Below, piece after piece: positions 37,901-47,046 of a DNA stretch of 64,000 nt. The stretch spans positions 3,900,001 to 3,964,000 of the forward strand of contig NZ_CP016286.1 of assembly GCF_001679785.1 (NCBI RefSeq), given 5' to 3'. This DNA is from Rhizobium leguminosarum (GTDB lineage Bacteria > Pseudomonadota > Alphaproteobacteria > Rhizobiales > Rhizobiaceae). How positions within the stretch are numbered: position 1 is the stretch's first letter; each line of letters begins with the position of its first letter. Position numbers and translations under genes: made by a program. The notes beneath the pieces are model-generated. The model made no database searches and was not told the DNA's origin. It worked only from the letters and a program-made list of their open reading frames with translations.

Positions 37901-40490
37901 GAGCGCGGGCGATGATATCGCTGGTGCGCGGGATGATGCCGTTGATGAGCGACAGCGTCGGCGCGACGAAGAGGCAGAAGATCAGCAGAATCTGCCAGAT
38001 GAGCGCGCCGAGCGGCCCCATGAAATACCAGCCGAGCACGGAGGCGAAGAACCAGGCGATCGGCGTCAGCGAACGGCGCAGATTGTCGAACATCTTCCAG
38101 CGGCCGAGTGCCGTGACGCCGTATTTCGGATTGAACATGTAGGGGAGAAGCTGCCAGTCGCCGCGTGCCCAGCGATGCTGGCGCGAGGTTTCCACCTCGT
38201 AGCGGATCGGGAAATCCTCCACCAGTTCGAGATCGGTGACGAGCGCGCAACGCGCCATCGAACCTTCGAGAAGATCGTGGCTGAGCACGGAGTTCTCGTC
38301 GATCCGGCCCTTTAACGACGCTTCGAAGGCATCGACATGGTAAAGGCCCTTGCCGGTGAAGGTGCCCTCGCCGGCGAGATCCTGATAGACGTCGGAAACG
38401 GTGAAGACGTAAGGATCGAGCCCGCGGTTGATCGAAAAGACGCGCTGGAAGACCGACGCGTCCTTGCCCGTCGTCAGCGACGGCGTGACACGCGGCTGCA
38501 GCACGCCATAGCCGCTTTCGACGCGGCCGGTTTTCGGATTGATGACCGGGCGGTTGATCGGATGATAGAGCTTGCCGACGAGCTTGGTGACGGCATCGCG
38601 CATCAGGCGCGTATCGGCATCGAGCGTCATGACATATTGCACGTTGGCCGGCACGGTATTGGCGCCCGGCAGGTAGGTCGTGTCGCGGTCGCCGCGCAGA
38701 AGCATGTTCAGCTCGTGCAGCTTGCCGCGCTTGCGTTCCCAGCCCATCCAGACGCCTTCCGAGGGATTGTAGAGGCGGCGGCGATGCAACAGATAGAAAC
38801 GCGTCTTGCCATCATAAGCATAGCGGGCGGAGAGGTTGGCGATCTCGCGTCGCGCATAGTCGAGAACCTCGAGATCGGCAGGCGTTTCCTCGACGTCGCT
38901 GTCCGGCCAGTCGCTGAGCATCGCGAAATAGATCTCGCCGCGCGGATTGGCGAGATAATGAACCTCGAGATTGCGCACGTGATCGTCGACGCTGTCACGG
39001 TTCGAGATCAGACAGGGCACGACGAGCAGCGTGCGCCCATCTTCCGGAATGCCTTCCTTGAACTCGTAGCCGACGAGGCGCGCCGGCGTCACGAAGAAGG
39101 ATAGCAAGGTGTTGAAGAGACCTGTCGCCCCCTCCGACGCCGGCACTGAGAACATGATCAGCAGCAGGGCGATTTCGACCGCACCCATGCCGGCATTCGC
39201 CATGAACTTGCCGACGATCGCCATGGCGATGACCGTCAGCAGCATGACGGGCACGGCAATCGCCAGCCAGTTGAACCGGCGCACGGCGCGCACGAAATGC
39301 TGGGTGACCGTCGGGCGATAATTCGCCCGCGCCTCGAGCTTCGGCCGCTGTGCGCCCGACAGGAAGCCGCCGACATTCGGTTCATGCGGCTGCGGCTCGT
39401 CGGAGGCCTTGGCGGCATCGGTCATGTCGAGCGCCAACTGGGCGATTTCCATTTCCGACAGCGGCGAGCGCTTGGCCAGCTTCTCGATCTGTTTGCGATA
39501 TTTGTTGCGCGAGCCGGAATCGAGGATGCCGTAATCCGAATGCGCCCAGAGCAGCTTGTCGACATGGCTGACCTGCTCGACCCAGACCGACCATTCGGCA
39601 TCGTCGATCTCGCGAAGGCTGCGGATGATGTTGCCCATCGTCACATTGCCGGAAGAGAGCCGGCTGTGTTCGGCCGTCGTCGCCTCTTCGGTGTTGCGGC
39701 CGAGCTGTTCCAACCGCTCGTCGAGCCAAGTGATCGCCAAGCTCGACGTCTGCGAGCCGTCGCGCAGGCGATAGAGGAACTGCGTCGAGAAGGTATTGTC
39801 CTCAGCAAGCGGTTCCAGCGTCTTCAGATAGGCGGCCGCCGCGGCTGGATCGGTAAGGCGCACCAATTCGTCGGCCGCCTCGTTGGCGCGGCGACGCAGG
39901 CGGCGGCTGGCTTCGACACGGCTCGAAATGCGACGAAGATTTTCCACGAGCACGTAGCGCACGAGGGAGGGTAGCGCCCAGAGTTCACCGATCCTGAGCG
40001 TCTCGCTGGCCTGGAAGCCGTCGACCAGCGCCGTCAGACTTTCCTGCGAGATCGTGCTGTGGGTATGGGCGACATAGAGCCAGGCAAGCACGAGGGTCCG
40101 CGGTACTTCGACGCCGCCGACGACCATGGTCGGCAATTCGCGATAGAAGCGGCGGGGGAAGTCGCGCCGCACCTCCTGGATCGCCTCTTCGACGATATAG
40201 TGATTGTCCAGCAGCCATTCTGCCGCCGGCGTGATCGTCTCGCCGGCCTCGACGTCGGTCGCCGTGGTCCGGTAGACGCGCAGGATTTCCTTCTCGTTTT
40301 CCTTATGACGCGCGAAGAAATCGAAGGGGGCGAAAGCCGGCAGCTTGTCGACGCCGTTGCGGGCGACTGCATCGCCCATCGCCTTGATGTCCTCGTTCGA
40401 AAGATAGGTCGAGCGGATCGAACCATTGTGATCGATCTGCTTCGTCTCGGATTCGCGCGGAAGGCTCGGAGAAAGATGAGAAATAGACAT
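31972..40490 (-). CDS. ndvB: cyclic beta-1,2-glucan synthase NdvB (one-base frameshift near the 3' end)
   Basis: Giant inner-membrane synthase that starts, elongates and cyclises beta-1,2-glucan from UDP-glucose. A cytoplasmic N-terminal region is followed by membrane helices and a GT84 domain (TLDADTRL as the DxD-type motif, SRQHRWARGDWQL as the R/QxxRW motif), then a second helix set, glucan-phosphorylase-like repeats and a C-terminal GH94 domain (GDWNDGMNRVG) that controls chain length. The frame breaks at about 32641-32643, where CCC on the coding strand should be CCCC. As written, the protein has about 2616 normal residues plus about 80 wrong ones, ending at 32397. With one base added it reads 2839 residues to 31972, the normal family length. 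The ATG at 40490 lacks a strong ribosome site. Confidence 0.93.
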
Positions 40491-40921
40491 GGGTTCGGTT
40501 CTGGATCCAAACAAAGTTATGGCTGTTTTGCTCAGCCTTTTGCACTGCTTATCATGACTGCTACATGAACGGAGCCCTATTCTTCAAAGATCGATGAAGC
40601 TGGGGGTGAACGACACTCGGGCCAAGCAATGCAAACGGGCTAAGCCCTATTCAGGACGTGACCCGACGGGATCAAGACCATCGATACCCTCTCTGGGAAA
40701 GCCATGTCGAAAATTTGGACACCCTCGGGAAAATTCAAGTTAAGCGGCATGCGCCGCCGCCCGGCGAGCTTGTCTGGGCGGCGGAAATGACGAAAATGCC
40801 GGCACCTGGTTCCAGCAATGCAAGAGCTCTTCGATTCGAGAAAAACGAAAGACGCTGATCGCCTGACCATGCGTCTGGCGGCGGGTTGGGCGGTTGTGGC
40901 CCACGCCGCTTCCGCTCGAGA

Positions 40922-40999
40922 TCAAGGTCGCTCGGGCGTGTTTTGGATGGCGTGAAAAAAGTACAGAAGAACGATGGGGATCAGAATGCCGATCACCAT
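40922..40999 (-). CDS. candidate 25-residue membrane peptide
   Basis: Frame MVIGILIPIVLLYFFHAIQN plus TPERP: a single strongly hydrophobic helix and a short polar tail. GAGAG lies about ten bases upstream, and the start overlaps the stop of a nine-codon upstream frame (ATGGTGA). A hairpin at 41020-41054 just upstream contains an AGGAG sequence. No family recognised; support is modest. Confidence 0.3.
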   Translation of the reverse strand: MVIGILIPIVLLYFFHAIQNTPERP

Positions 41000-41019
41000 A
41001 ACAAAATGTCTCTCGTGAC

Positions 41020-41054
41020 CATTCTCCTTTTGACATTCGAGTGTCAGGAGAATG
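41020..41054 (-). promoter_or_regulatory. hairpin containing a Shine-Dalgarno-like AGGAG
   Basis: CATTCTCCT pairs with AGGAGAATG, and TGACA pairs with TGTCA inside. On the minus strand it would form a stem that hides an AGGAGA element ahead of the small ORF at 40922-40999. Confidence 0.35.
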
Positions 41055-41140
41055 CCGAGACAAATTAAATGTTCCGGAATTCAATAAAGGCAGAAACCGC
41101 CGCAGCGCCGGCATCTGCCGACGCTTAATCATCCGCCGGA

Positions 41141-41305
41141 TTACCCGACGACGCCGCAAACCATGGCTACGACGAACAGGAACGCCGCAGTGAAGATCGC
41201 GCCGTGGAGCATCGTCTGAAGCCTGTGGCGCGTGGTGAGCGGCTTCTTGGTCGGTACGGAACCATATTGGTTCACGTGAGCATGCGAAATACCCAGATCT
41301 GCCAT
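41141..41305 (-). CDS. 54-residue small membrane protein
   Basis: Frame begins MADLGISHAHVNQYGSVPTK and ends with one membrane helix (LHGAIFTAAFLFVVAMVCGV). GGAGG is six bases upstream of the ATG, a strong site for this genome. No family recognised. The polar His/Asn/Lys-rich N-terminus and single C-terminal helix suggest a small inner-membrane protein. Confidence 0.65.
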   Translation of the reverse strand: MADLGISHAHVNQYGSVPTKKPLTTRHRLQTMLHGAIFTAAFLFVVAMVCGVVG

Positions 41306-41432
41306 ATGTCGCCTCCGTTGTTCTCGTGCGGCCGGTTGTGCGGCTCGCGCTTATATTCTTATCTTCTCTATCAAGTAGGTAGAGATAAATTTCCGTCCAG
41401 AGCGAGCGGAAGAGAAAATTCAACCAGCCCTT

Positions 41433-41621
41433 TTAGCAGAGCGTGCGCCATGCCCAGATCAACGAGCGCTCGACGGCGTTCTCGTTCTGCGACGGGTTGG
41501 AGGAAGTCTCGATCAGCCGACGGTCCTTTTCCGCAGGAATGGATGCCGAAATCTGTTCCCGGCGATCGGCTCGAACAGGAGGATCGAGGTAACCCATGGT
41601 CATCCCACCGAGAAAGAACAT
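41433..41621 (-). CDS. 62-residue hypothetical protein
   Basis: Frame begins MFFLGGMTMGYLDPPVRADR and continues as a charged, probably helical protein (Glu/Arg/Asn/Ser-rich) ending IWAWRTLC. GGAGG lies seven bases upstream of the ATG at 41621. No domain recognised. The strong ribosome site is the main support; starts at the internal Met codons are also possible. Confidence 0.55.
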   Translation of the reverse strand: MFFLGGMTMGYLDPPVRADRREQISASIPAEKDRRLIETSSNPSQNENAVERSLIWAWRTLC

Positions 41622-41783
41622 GCATCAACCTCCATCGATCACGAAAGCTAACAATCGTTAACGGGATCATGACAGAAGCGAGGCAGCTGTCAATAGTCTA
41701 GCTGAATGGTCGTCTTTTAGGGAAGCATTATCCTTAACACCGCCGCCGGTCTTTTCTTTTCAACGGTTTGAAAAGATTGACTT

Positions 41784-42533
41784 TCAGGCTTTGACGAAAC
41801 CCTTGCTCGCGATCATCAAATTTCTCGTATAGTCCTCGTGAACCGCGCCTTGCGCCAGTTCCTGCGAGCTCAGCCGCTCGACGACGGCGCCGTTGCGCAT
41901 CACGGCGAGCCTTTCACACATATGGGTGACGACACCGAGATCATGGCTGACCATCACGAAGGTGAGCTTGCGGTCGCGCCGGATCTCTTCCAGCAGGTTC
42001 AGCACCTCGGCCTGCACCGAGGCGTCGAGCGCCGATGTCGGCTCGTCAAGCAGCAGGATCGACGGTTCCACGATCAGCGCCCGGGCGATCGCCACGCGCT
42101 GGCGCTGGCCGCCGGAGAGCTGGTTCGGGTAGCGGAAACGGAAACCATTGCCGAGGCCGACCTCGTCAAGCGCGCGCGCGATGCGCTTCTCGCCGTCGGC
42201 GATGCCGTGGATTGCTAGCGGTTCGAGCAGAAGCCGGTCGATCGTCTGGCGCGGATGCAGCGAACCATAAGGGTCCTGGAAGACCATTTGCACGCGCCGG
42301 TAGAAGACTTTGCTGCGTTTCGAACCTTTCAGCGGCTCGCCATCGATGTTGATCGCGCCGCCGCTGACCGGCGCAAGTCCGGCAACGGCCCGCAGCAAGG
42401 TCGATTTTCCCGAGCCGGATTCGCCGACGAGACCAAAGGATTCGCCGCGTTTGACAGTTATGCTGACATTCTTCAAGGCATGAAAATGGTCGTAGACGAC
42501 GCTGAGATCGTCGATCTCGAGAGCTGCGCTCAT
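41784..42533 (-). CDS. peptide ABC transporter ATP-binding protein (DppF/OppF-type)
   Basis: 249-residue ATPase: GESGSGKSTLLRAVAGL (Walker A), VFQDPYGSLHPRQT, LSGGQRQRVAIARAL (signature), ILLLDEPTSALD (Walker B), SHD switch. The ATG at 42533 overlaps the stop of the preceding ATPase (ATGA). It ends before the usual C-terminal oligopeptide-transporter extension, giving a short DppF. Last gene of the peptide-uptake operon. Confidence 0.92.
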   Translation of the reverse strand: MSAALEIDDLSVVYDHFHALKNVSITVKRGESFGLVGESGSGKSTLLRAVAGLAPVSGGAINIDGEPLKGSKRSKVFYRRVQMVFQDPYGSLHPRQTIDRLLLEPLAIHGIADGEKRIARALDEVGLGNGFRFRYPNQLSGGQRQRVAIARALIVEPSILLLDEPTSALDASVQAEVLNLLEEIRRDRKLTFVMVSHDLGVVTHMCERLAVMRNGAVVERLSSQELAQGAVHEDYTRNLMIASKGFVKA

Positions 42534-43363
42534 GCCGCCCACTCCGGCTTGCGGTCGAGCACCGGCAGCGGGTGGCGGTTTGCGCCGATCTCGGGCATGC
42601 AGTTCAGCAGCCCCTGCGTATAGGGATGCTGCGCATGTTTGAGATCGGCCGCCGCCAGCTCCTCGACGATCTTTCCGGCATACATGACGATGACGCGATC
42701 GCAGAAGGAAGAGACCAGCCTCAGATCGTGGGAGACGAAGATCAGCCCCATGCCGCGCTCGGACACCAGCCTGTCCATGATCCTCAGCACGTCGAGTTGC
42801 ACCGTCACGTCAAGCGCCGAGGTCGGCTCGTCGGCAATCAGCAGTTCCGGCCCGGCAATCAGCATCATGGCGATCATCGCGCGTTGCCCCATGCCGCCCG
42901 AGACCTCGTGCGGGTGCAGGTCGAAGACACGTTTCGCATCACGGATCTGCACCGCTTCCAGCATGGCGAGCGCGCGCTCGCGCGCCTCCGTCTTGCCGAC
43001 CTTCTCATGCGTGCGCAGCGTTTCGCAGATCTGCCGCCCGATCGACATGACGGGATCGAGCGAATATTTCGGATCCTGCAGGATCATGGCGATGCGCTTG
43101 CCGCGCAGCCTGCGCCTTTCGCCGGCCGAGGCATTGATAAGATCGATGCCGTTGAAATTAAGCCTGTCGGCCGTGACGATGCCGTGTTTCGGCGTCAGGC
43201 CCATGATTGCCCGTCCGGTCTGCGACTTGCCGGAACCGGATTCGCCGACGATGCCGAGCCTTTCCTTGCCGAGGGTGAAGGAGACGTCGCGCACGGCCTC
43301 GATCACGCCTGTGCGCGTGGCATAGCTGACCTTGAGCTTGTCCACGGTCAGAAGTGTCGTCAT
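42530..43363 (-). CDS. peptide ABC transporter ATP-binding protein (DppD/OppD-type)
   Basis: 277-residue ATPase with GESGSGKSQTGRAIMGL (Walker A, with Gln following the Ser), ILQDPKYSLDPVM, VSGGMGQRAMIAMML (signature), LLIADEPTSALD and SHD. The C-terminal HPYTQGLLNCMPEI is typical of OppD/DppD. GGAGAG is seven bases before the ATG, and ATGA overlaps join it to both neighbours, so the operon is tightly coupled. Confidence 0.93.
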   Translation of the reverse strand: MTTLLTVDKLKVSYATRTGVIEAVRDVSFTLGKERLGIVGESGSGKSQTGRAIMGLTPKHGIVTADRLNFNGIDLINASAGERRRLRGKRIAMILQDPKYSLDPVMSIGRQICETLRTHEKVGKTEARERALAMLEAVQIRDAKRVFDLHPHEVSGGMGQRAMIAMMLIAGPELLIADEPTSALDVTVQLDVLRIMDRLVSERGMGLIFVSHDLRLVSSFCDRVIVMYAGKIVEELAAADLKHAQHPYTQGLLNCMPEIGANRHPLPVLDRKPEWAA

Positions 43364-44283
43364 TGGCCGCTCTCCTTCGGATCGAGCGCGTCGCGCAGGC
43401 CGTCGCCCAGGAGATTGAAGCCGAGGCTGACGATGAGGATGGCGATACCGGGCATCGCCGCGACCCACCATTGATCGAGGATGAAGCGCCGTCCCGAGGC
43501 GATCATCGCCCCCCATTCCGGCAGCGGCGGCTGCGCCCCCAGGCCTAGGAAACCGAGACCGGCAGCCGTCAGGATAATGCCCGCCATGTCGAGCGTCACG
43601 CGCACGATCAGCGAGGAGATGCAGAGCGGCATGACGTGGCGGACGATAATGCGGAAAGGCGAGGCGCCCATCAGCTTCACCGCCGAAATATAGTCGGAAC
43701 GCCGGACCGTCAGCGTCTCGGCGCGCGCGATGCGGGCATAGGGCGGCCAGGAGGTGATGGCGATGGCGATGATCGCGTTCTGAATGCCGGGGCCGAGGGC
43801 TGCGACGAAGGCGAGCGCCAGCACCAGCTTCGGAAAGGCGAGGAAGATATCGGTGATGCGCATCAGCGTCGCATCCACCCAGCCTCCGGCATAACCGGAG
43901 ACCGTACCGACGATCAGCCCGACCGGCGCCGAGATGACGGCGACGAGCAGCGTCAATCGCGATCCATAGATCAGCCGCGAATAGATATCACGGCCCTGGT
44001 CATCCGAACCGAGCCAGAATCCCCCCGTGCCGGGCGGCAGCAGCCGGGCATTGCGAAGATCGCCGACGACGGGATTGTGCGTGGCGAGCACATCGGCAAA
44101 GGCGGCGATAAAAAGCAGCGCCACGATGATCAGCAGGCCGACAACGGCGAGCCTGTTGGCCGTGAACTGCCGCCAGGTGACGTAGGTGCGGCCGAGGCGA
44201 GCCTGCAGGCGCGATTGCGGCCGGTCGGAAAGCAGCCATTCACGGCGGCTCATCGGCTGGGATGGGTTGGCGGGAACCGTCAT
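43360..44283 (-). CDS. peptide ABC transporter permease (DppC-type)
   Basis: 307-residue inner-membrane permease. A cytoplasmic N-terminus (RREWLLSDRPQSRLQARLG) is followed by about six helices. LGSDDQGRDIYSRLIYGSRL and the EAA loop (SAVKLMGASPFRIIVRHVMP) identify the DppC/OppC family. It starts by ATGA overlap with dppB-type stop and ends by overlap with the next ATPase. Confidence 0.92.
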   Translation of the reverse strand: MTVPANPSQPMSRREWLLSDRPQSRLQARLGRTYVTWRQFTANRLAVVGLLIIVALLFIAAFADVLATHNPVVGDLRNARLLPPGTGGFWLGSDDQGRDIYSRLIYGSRLTLLVAVISAPVGLIVGTVSGYAGGWVDATLMRITDIFLAFPKLVLALAFVAALGPGIQNAIIAIAITSWPPYARIARAETLTVRRSDYISAVKLMGASPFRIIVRHVMPLCISSLIVRVTLDMAGIILTAAGLGFLGLGAQPPLPEWGAMIASGRRFILDQWWVAAMPGIAILIVSLGFNLLGDGLRDALDPKESGQ

Positions 44284-45347
44284 CGGTTTCGCGTCCTCGG
44301 GTCGAGCGTCCGGTAGAGAAGATCGGACAGAAGGTTGATGCCGATGAAAACAGTACCGATGACGATCGTGCCGCCGAGCACGGCGTTCATATCGGCGTTC
44401 TGCAGCGAATTGGTGATGTAGAGCCCGATGCCCGGCCAGGAAAAAACGGTCTCCGTCAGCACCGATCCTTCGAGCAGGCCGGCATAGGAAAGTGCAATCA
44501 CGGTGACCAGCGGCACGGCGGCATTGCGCAGCGCGTGGCCCCAGATCACCCGCGTTTCCGAAAGCCCCTTGGCGCGCGCGGCAACGATATATTCCTGGGA
44601 AAGCTCGTTCAGCATGAAGCTGCGCGTCATGCGGCTGATATAGGCGAGCGAGAAATAGCCGAGCAGCGAGGCAGGCAGGATGATGTGGCGGAAGACATCG
44701 TAGAAGACGTCCCATTGCCCTTGCCAGGCGCTGTCTAGCAGGTAAAGGCCGGTGATCGGCGTGAAGGTATATTCAAAAACGATGTCGATGCGGCCGGGGA
44801 AAGCCACCCAGCGCAGCCGCGCATAGAAGATGACGAGCGAGATCAACGCCAGCCAGAAGATCGGCACCGAATAACCGATCAGGCCGACGACGCGCACCAC
44901 CTGGTCGGCAATGCTGCCGCGGCGCACCGCTGCGAGAACGCCGAGCGGTACGCCGACGAAGGCGCCGATGAGCGTCCCGAGCGTCGCGAGCTCGATTGTT
45001 GCCGGCAGCACACGGCGGATATCGACCATCACAGGATTGGTCGTCAGCACCGAATTGCCGAAATCGCCGGACAGGATGCCTTTGATATAGATGAAAAACT
45101 GCTGATAGAGCGGCAGGTTGAAGCCCATTTCCTGGCGTACGCGCTCGACGACGTGGTTGGGCGCGCGGTCGCCGAGAATGGCGAGCACGGGATCGATCGG
45201 CACGACGCGGCCGATGAAGAAGGTGACGGCCAGAAGGCCGAGATAGGTGGTGACGGCGGCAAACAGAAACCGCCCTAGCGCCTTTGCAAAGGCCCTAGCA
45301 CGGCCCTTTCGGGGCCGCGCTTCCTGCGTTGTTTCGACGGTGCTCAA
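44280..45347 (-). CDS. peptide ABC transporter permease (DppB-type)
   Basis: 355-residue permease with about six helices and a basic N-terminal stretch. GDRAPNHVVERVRQEMGFNL, the EAA loop AARAKGLSETRVIWGHALRN and the terminal LDPRTR are DppB/OppB hallmarks. The TTG start has AGGA eight bases upstream, and no nearby ATG or GTG is as good. It begins 18 bp after the binding-protein stop. Confidence 0.92.
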   Translation of the reverse strand: MSTVETTQEARPRKGRARAFAKALGRFLFAAVTTYLGLLAVTFFIGRVVPIDPVLAILGDRAPNHVVERVRQEMGFNLPLYQQFFIYIKGILSGDFGNSVLTTNPVMVDIRRVLPATIELATLGTLIGAFVGVPLGVLAAVRRGSIADQVVRVVGLIGYSVPIFWLALISLVIFYARLRWVAFPGRIDIVFEYTFTPITGLYLLDSAWQGQWDVFYDVFRHIILPASLLGYFSLAYISRMTRSFMLNELSQEYIVAARAKGLSETRVIWGHALRNAAVPLVTVIALSYAGLLEGSVLTETVFSWPGIGLYITNSLQNADMNAVLGGTIVIGTVFIGINLLSDLLYRTLDPRTRNR

Positions 45348-45365
45348 GCGACCAATCCTGCCGGA

Positions 45366-47009
45366 CTATTCCTTGGCGATCGGACCGACGAAATTGGTGT
45401 CGAAGCTCGGACCCAGCTTGAAGTCCTTCAGGTTCTTGCGGTAGCCGGCCACCTCGGTCTGCTGGAAGATGAAGACGAAGGGGCTGTTTGCCAGGTACTT
45501 CTTCTGGATGTCCTGATATATGGCGGCGCGCTTGGCGGCATCGCGTTCCAGAAGGGCTGCCTTGGCTTGCTTGTCGAGCTCCGGCGCTTCCCAGCTGTTG
45601 CGCCATGCGAGCGTCTTCACCGTGCCGGCATCGGAATTGTCGGGATTGCCGGTAAAGGTATCGGCATTGGAATGCGGATCGAAATAGTCCGAGCCCCACT
45701 GGCCGATATACATGTCGTGGGTGCGGGCGCGGTATTTGGTCAGTGTCTGCTTGCCGTCGCCGGGGATGATTTCCATCTTCACGCCGGCCTGCGCCAGCGT
45801 CTGCTGCATGGATTCGGCGATACCGGTTACCGGCTGACTGTTGCGCACGTCCATGGTGATCGAGAAACCGTCGGGTACGCCGGCCTTGGCCAGCAGCTCC
45901 TTGGCCTTGGCGACATCGAGCTTGTAGGGATTCTCATCGAGCGCGCCGAGCTGGCCCTTCGGCAGGAAGGTCTGGTGGATCTCGCCGATCCCCTTGATCA
46001 GCGTTGCGCCGATCGCATCGTAGTCGACCAGATATTTGAAGGCTTCCTGGACTTCCGGCTTCTTCAGATTCTCGTTCTTGTTGTTCAGGCTGACATAATA
46101 GATCGTGCCCTTCGGCGCACTCGTTGTCGCGAGATCGGGATTCTTCGAAACGGCGTCGATGTCGCCCGGCTCAAGATTGCGGGCGATATCGATATCGCCG
46201 GCTTCGAGCGCCAGGCGCTGGGCAGCGCTTTCCTTCATGTAGCGGTAGATGACGCGGTTGAGCTTTGCCTTGTCGCCATAATAATTGTCGTTGCGCTCCA
46301 GCACGACGACTTCGTTGGCGCGCCATTCGCGCAACTTGTAGGCGCCGGAGCCGGCATAGCCGGTCTTCAGCCATTCATTGCCGAAATCATTGTCGTATTT
46401 GTGGTCGGCATCGGGCGTCACCGCCTTCACATGCTCCAGCACCAGCTTCTTGTCGACGACGGAAGCGACAGTTGCCGTCAGGCAATTGAGCACGAAACTC
46501 GGCGCATAGGCCTTGTCGACCGTGAAGACGAAGGTGCCGGCATCGGCCGCCTTGGCCTTTTCCGTGACGTTGTCGCCGGTCAGGCCGAATTGGGTGAGGA
46601 TGAAGGCCGGGCTCTTGTCGAGCTTGACGGCACGCTCGAACGACCAGGCGACATCTTCGGCGGTGATTGGGTTGCCGGAGGCGAATTTCAGGCCTGACTT
46701 CAGCTTGAACGTATAGGTAAGGCCGTCATCGGAAACGCTCCAGCTCTCGGCCAGATCGCCCTTCACCTTGGACGTGTCGTCCATGTCGAGACGGACGAGC
46801 AGGCTGTAGCTGTTGGTGGTGATTTCGGCGGTCGAAAGCTCGAAAGCCTCGCCCGGATCCATCGTGATGATATCGTCGATGGCGAAACCTTCGACCAGCG
46901 TATCCTTCGGCGTCTCGGCAAAGGCCGAGGGTGCGGCCATCATCAGCAGTGAAAACGCAGCTCCCGCGGAAAGCAGGCGGAAATTACGGTTGAGCTTGGT
47001 CATCATCAT
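45366..47009 (-). CDS. peptide ABC transporter substrate-binding protein
   Basis: 547-residue periplasmic SBP_bac_5 protein. The signal peptide (NFRLLSAGAAFSLLMMAAPS, cleavage near AFA) is followed by a mature domain with AESWSVSDDGLTYTFKLKSGLKF and the GSGAYKL and YRYMKESAAQRLALEAGDID segments. It captures peptides for the DppBCDF-like transporter. GGGGA is eight bases before the first of three tandem ATGs (47009). First transporter gene, 37 bp after the dipeptidase. Confidence 0.93.
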   Translation of the reverse strand: MMMTKLNRNFRLLSAGAAFSLLMMAAPSAFAETPKDTLVEGFAIDDIITMDPGEAFELSTAEITTNSYSLLVRLDMDDTSKVKGDLAESWSVSDDGLTYTFKLKSGLKFASGNPITAEDVAWSFERAVKLDKSPAFILTQFGLTGDNVTEKAKAADAGTFVFTVDKAYAPSFVLNCLTATVASVVDKKLVLEHVKAVTPDADHKYDNDFGNEWLKTGYAGSGAYKLREWRANEVVVLERNDNYYGDKAKLNRVIYRYMKESAAQRLALEAGDIDIARNLEPGDIDAVSKNPDLATTSAPKGTIYYVSLNNKNENLKKPEVQEAFKYLVDYDAIGATLIKGIGEIHQTFLPKGQLGALDENPYKLDVAKAKELLAKAGVPDGFSITMDVRNSQPVTGIAESMQQTLAQAGVKMEIIPGDGKQTLTKYRARTHDMYIGQWGSDYFDPHSNADTFTGNPDNSDAGTVKTLAWRNSWEAPELDKQAKAALLERDAAKRAAIYQDIQKKYLANSPFVFIFQQTEVAGYRKNLKDFKLGPSFDTNFVGPIAKE

Positions 47010-47046
47010 GGTCTGTTCCCCTGTTTTTTGATTGGATACGAAAGGC

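Larger units (their letters stand above)
40491..41783. other. gene-poor gap between ndvB and the peptide ABC operon
   Basis: About 1.3 kb without a long gene. It holds three short minus-strand ORFs (listed separately) and an imperfect hairpin at 41020-41054. The first 400 bp upstream of ndvB show no ORF I would support and should include the ndvB promoter. Confidence 0.5.

Noticed and set aside
35790..38315. 841-codon plus-strand frame
   Set aside because: Antisense to ndvB, with Arg/Asp/Gly-biased composition and no domain; codon-bias shadow.
40640..41423. 227-codon minus-strand frame over the small ORFs
   Set aside because: Low-complexity translation rich in Arg/His/Ser with no domain; the shorter frames with GGAGG sites explain the region better.
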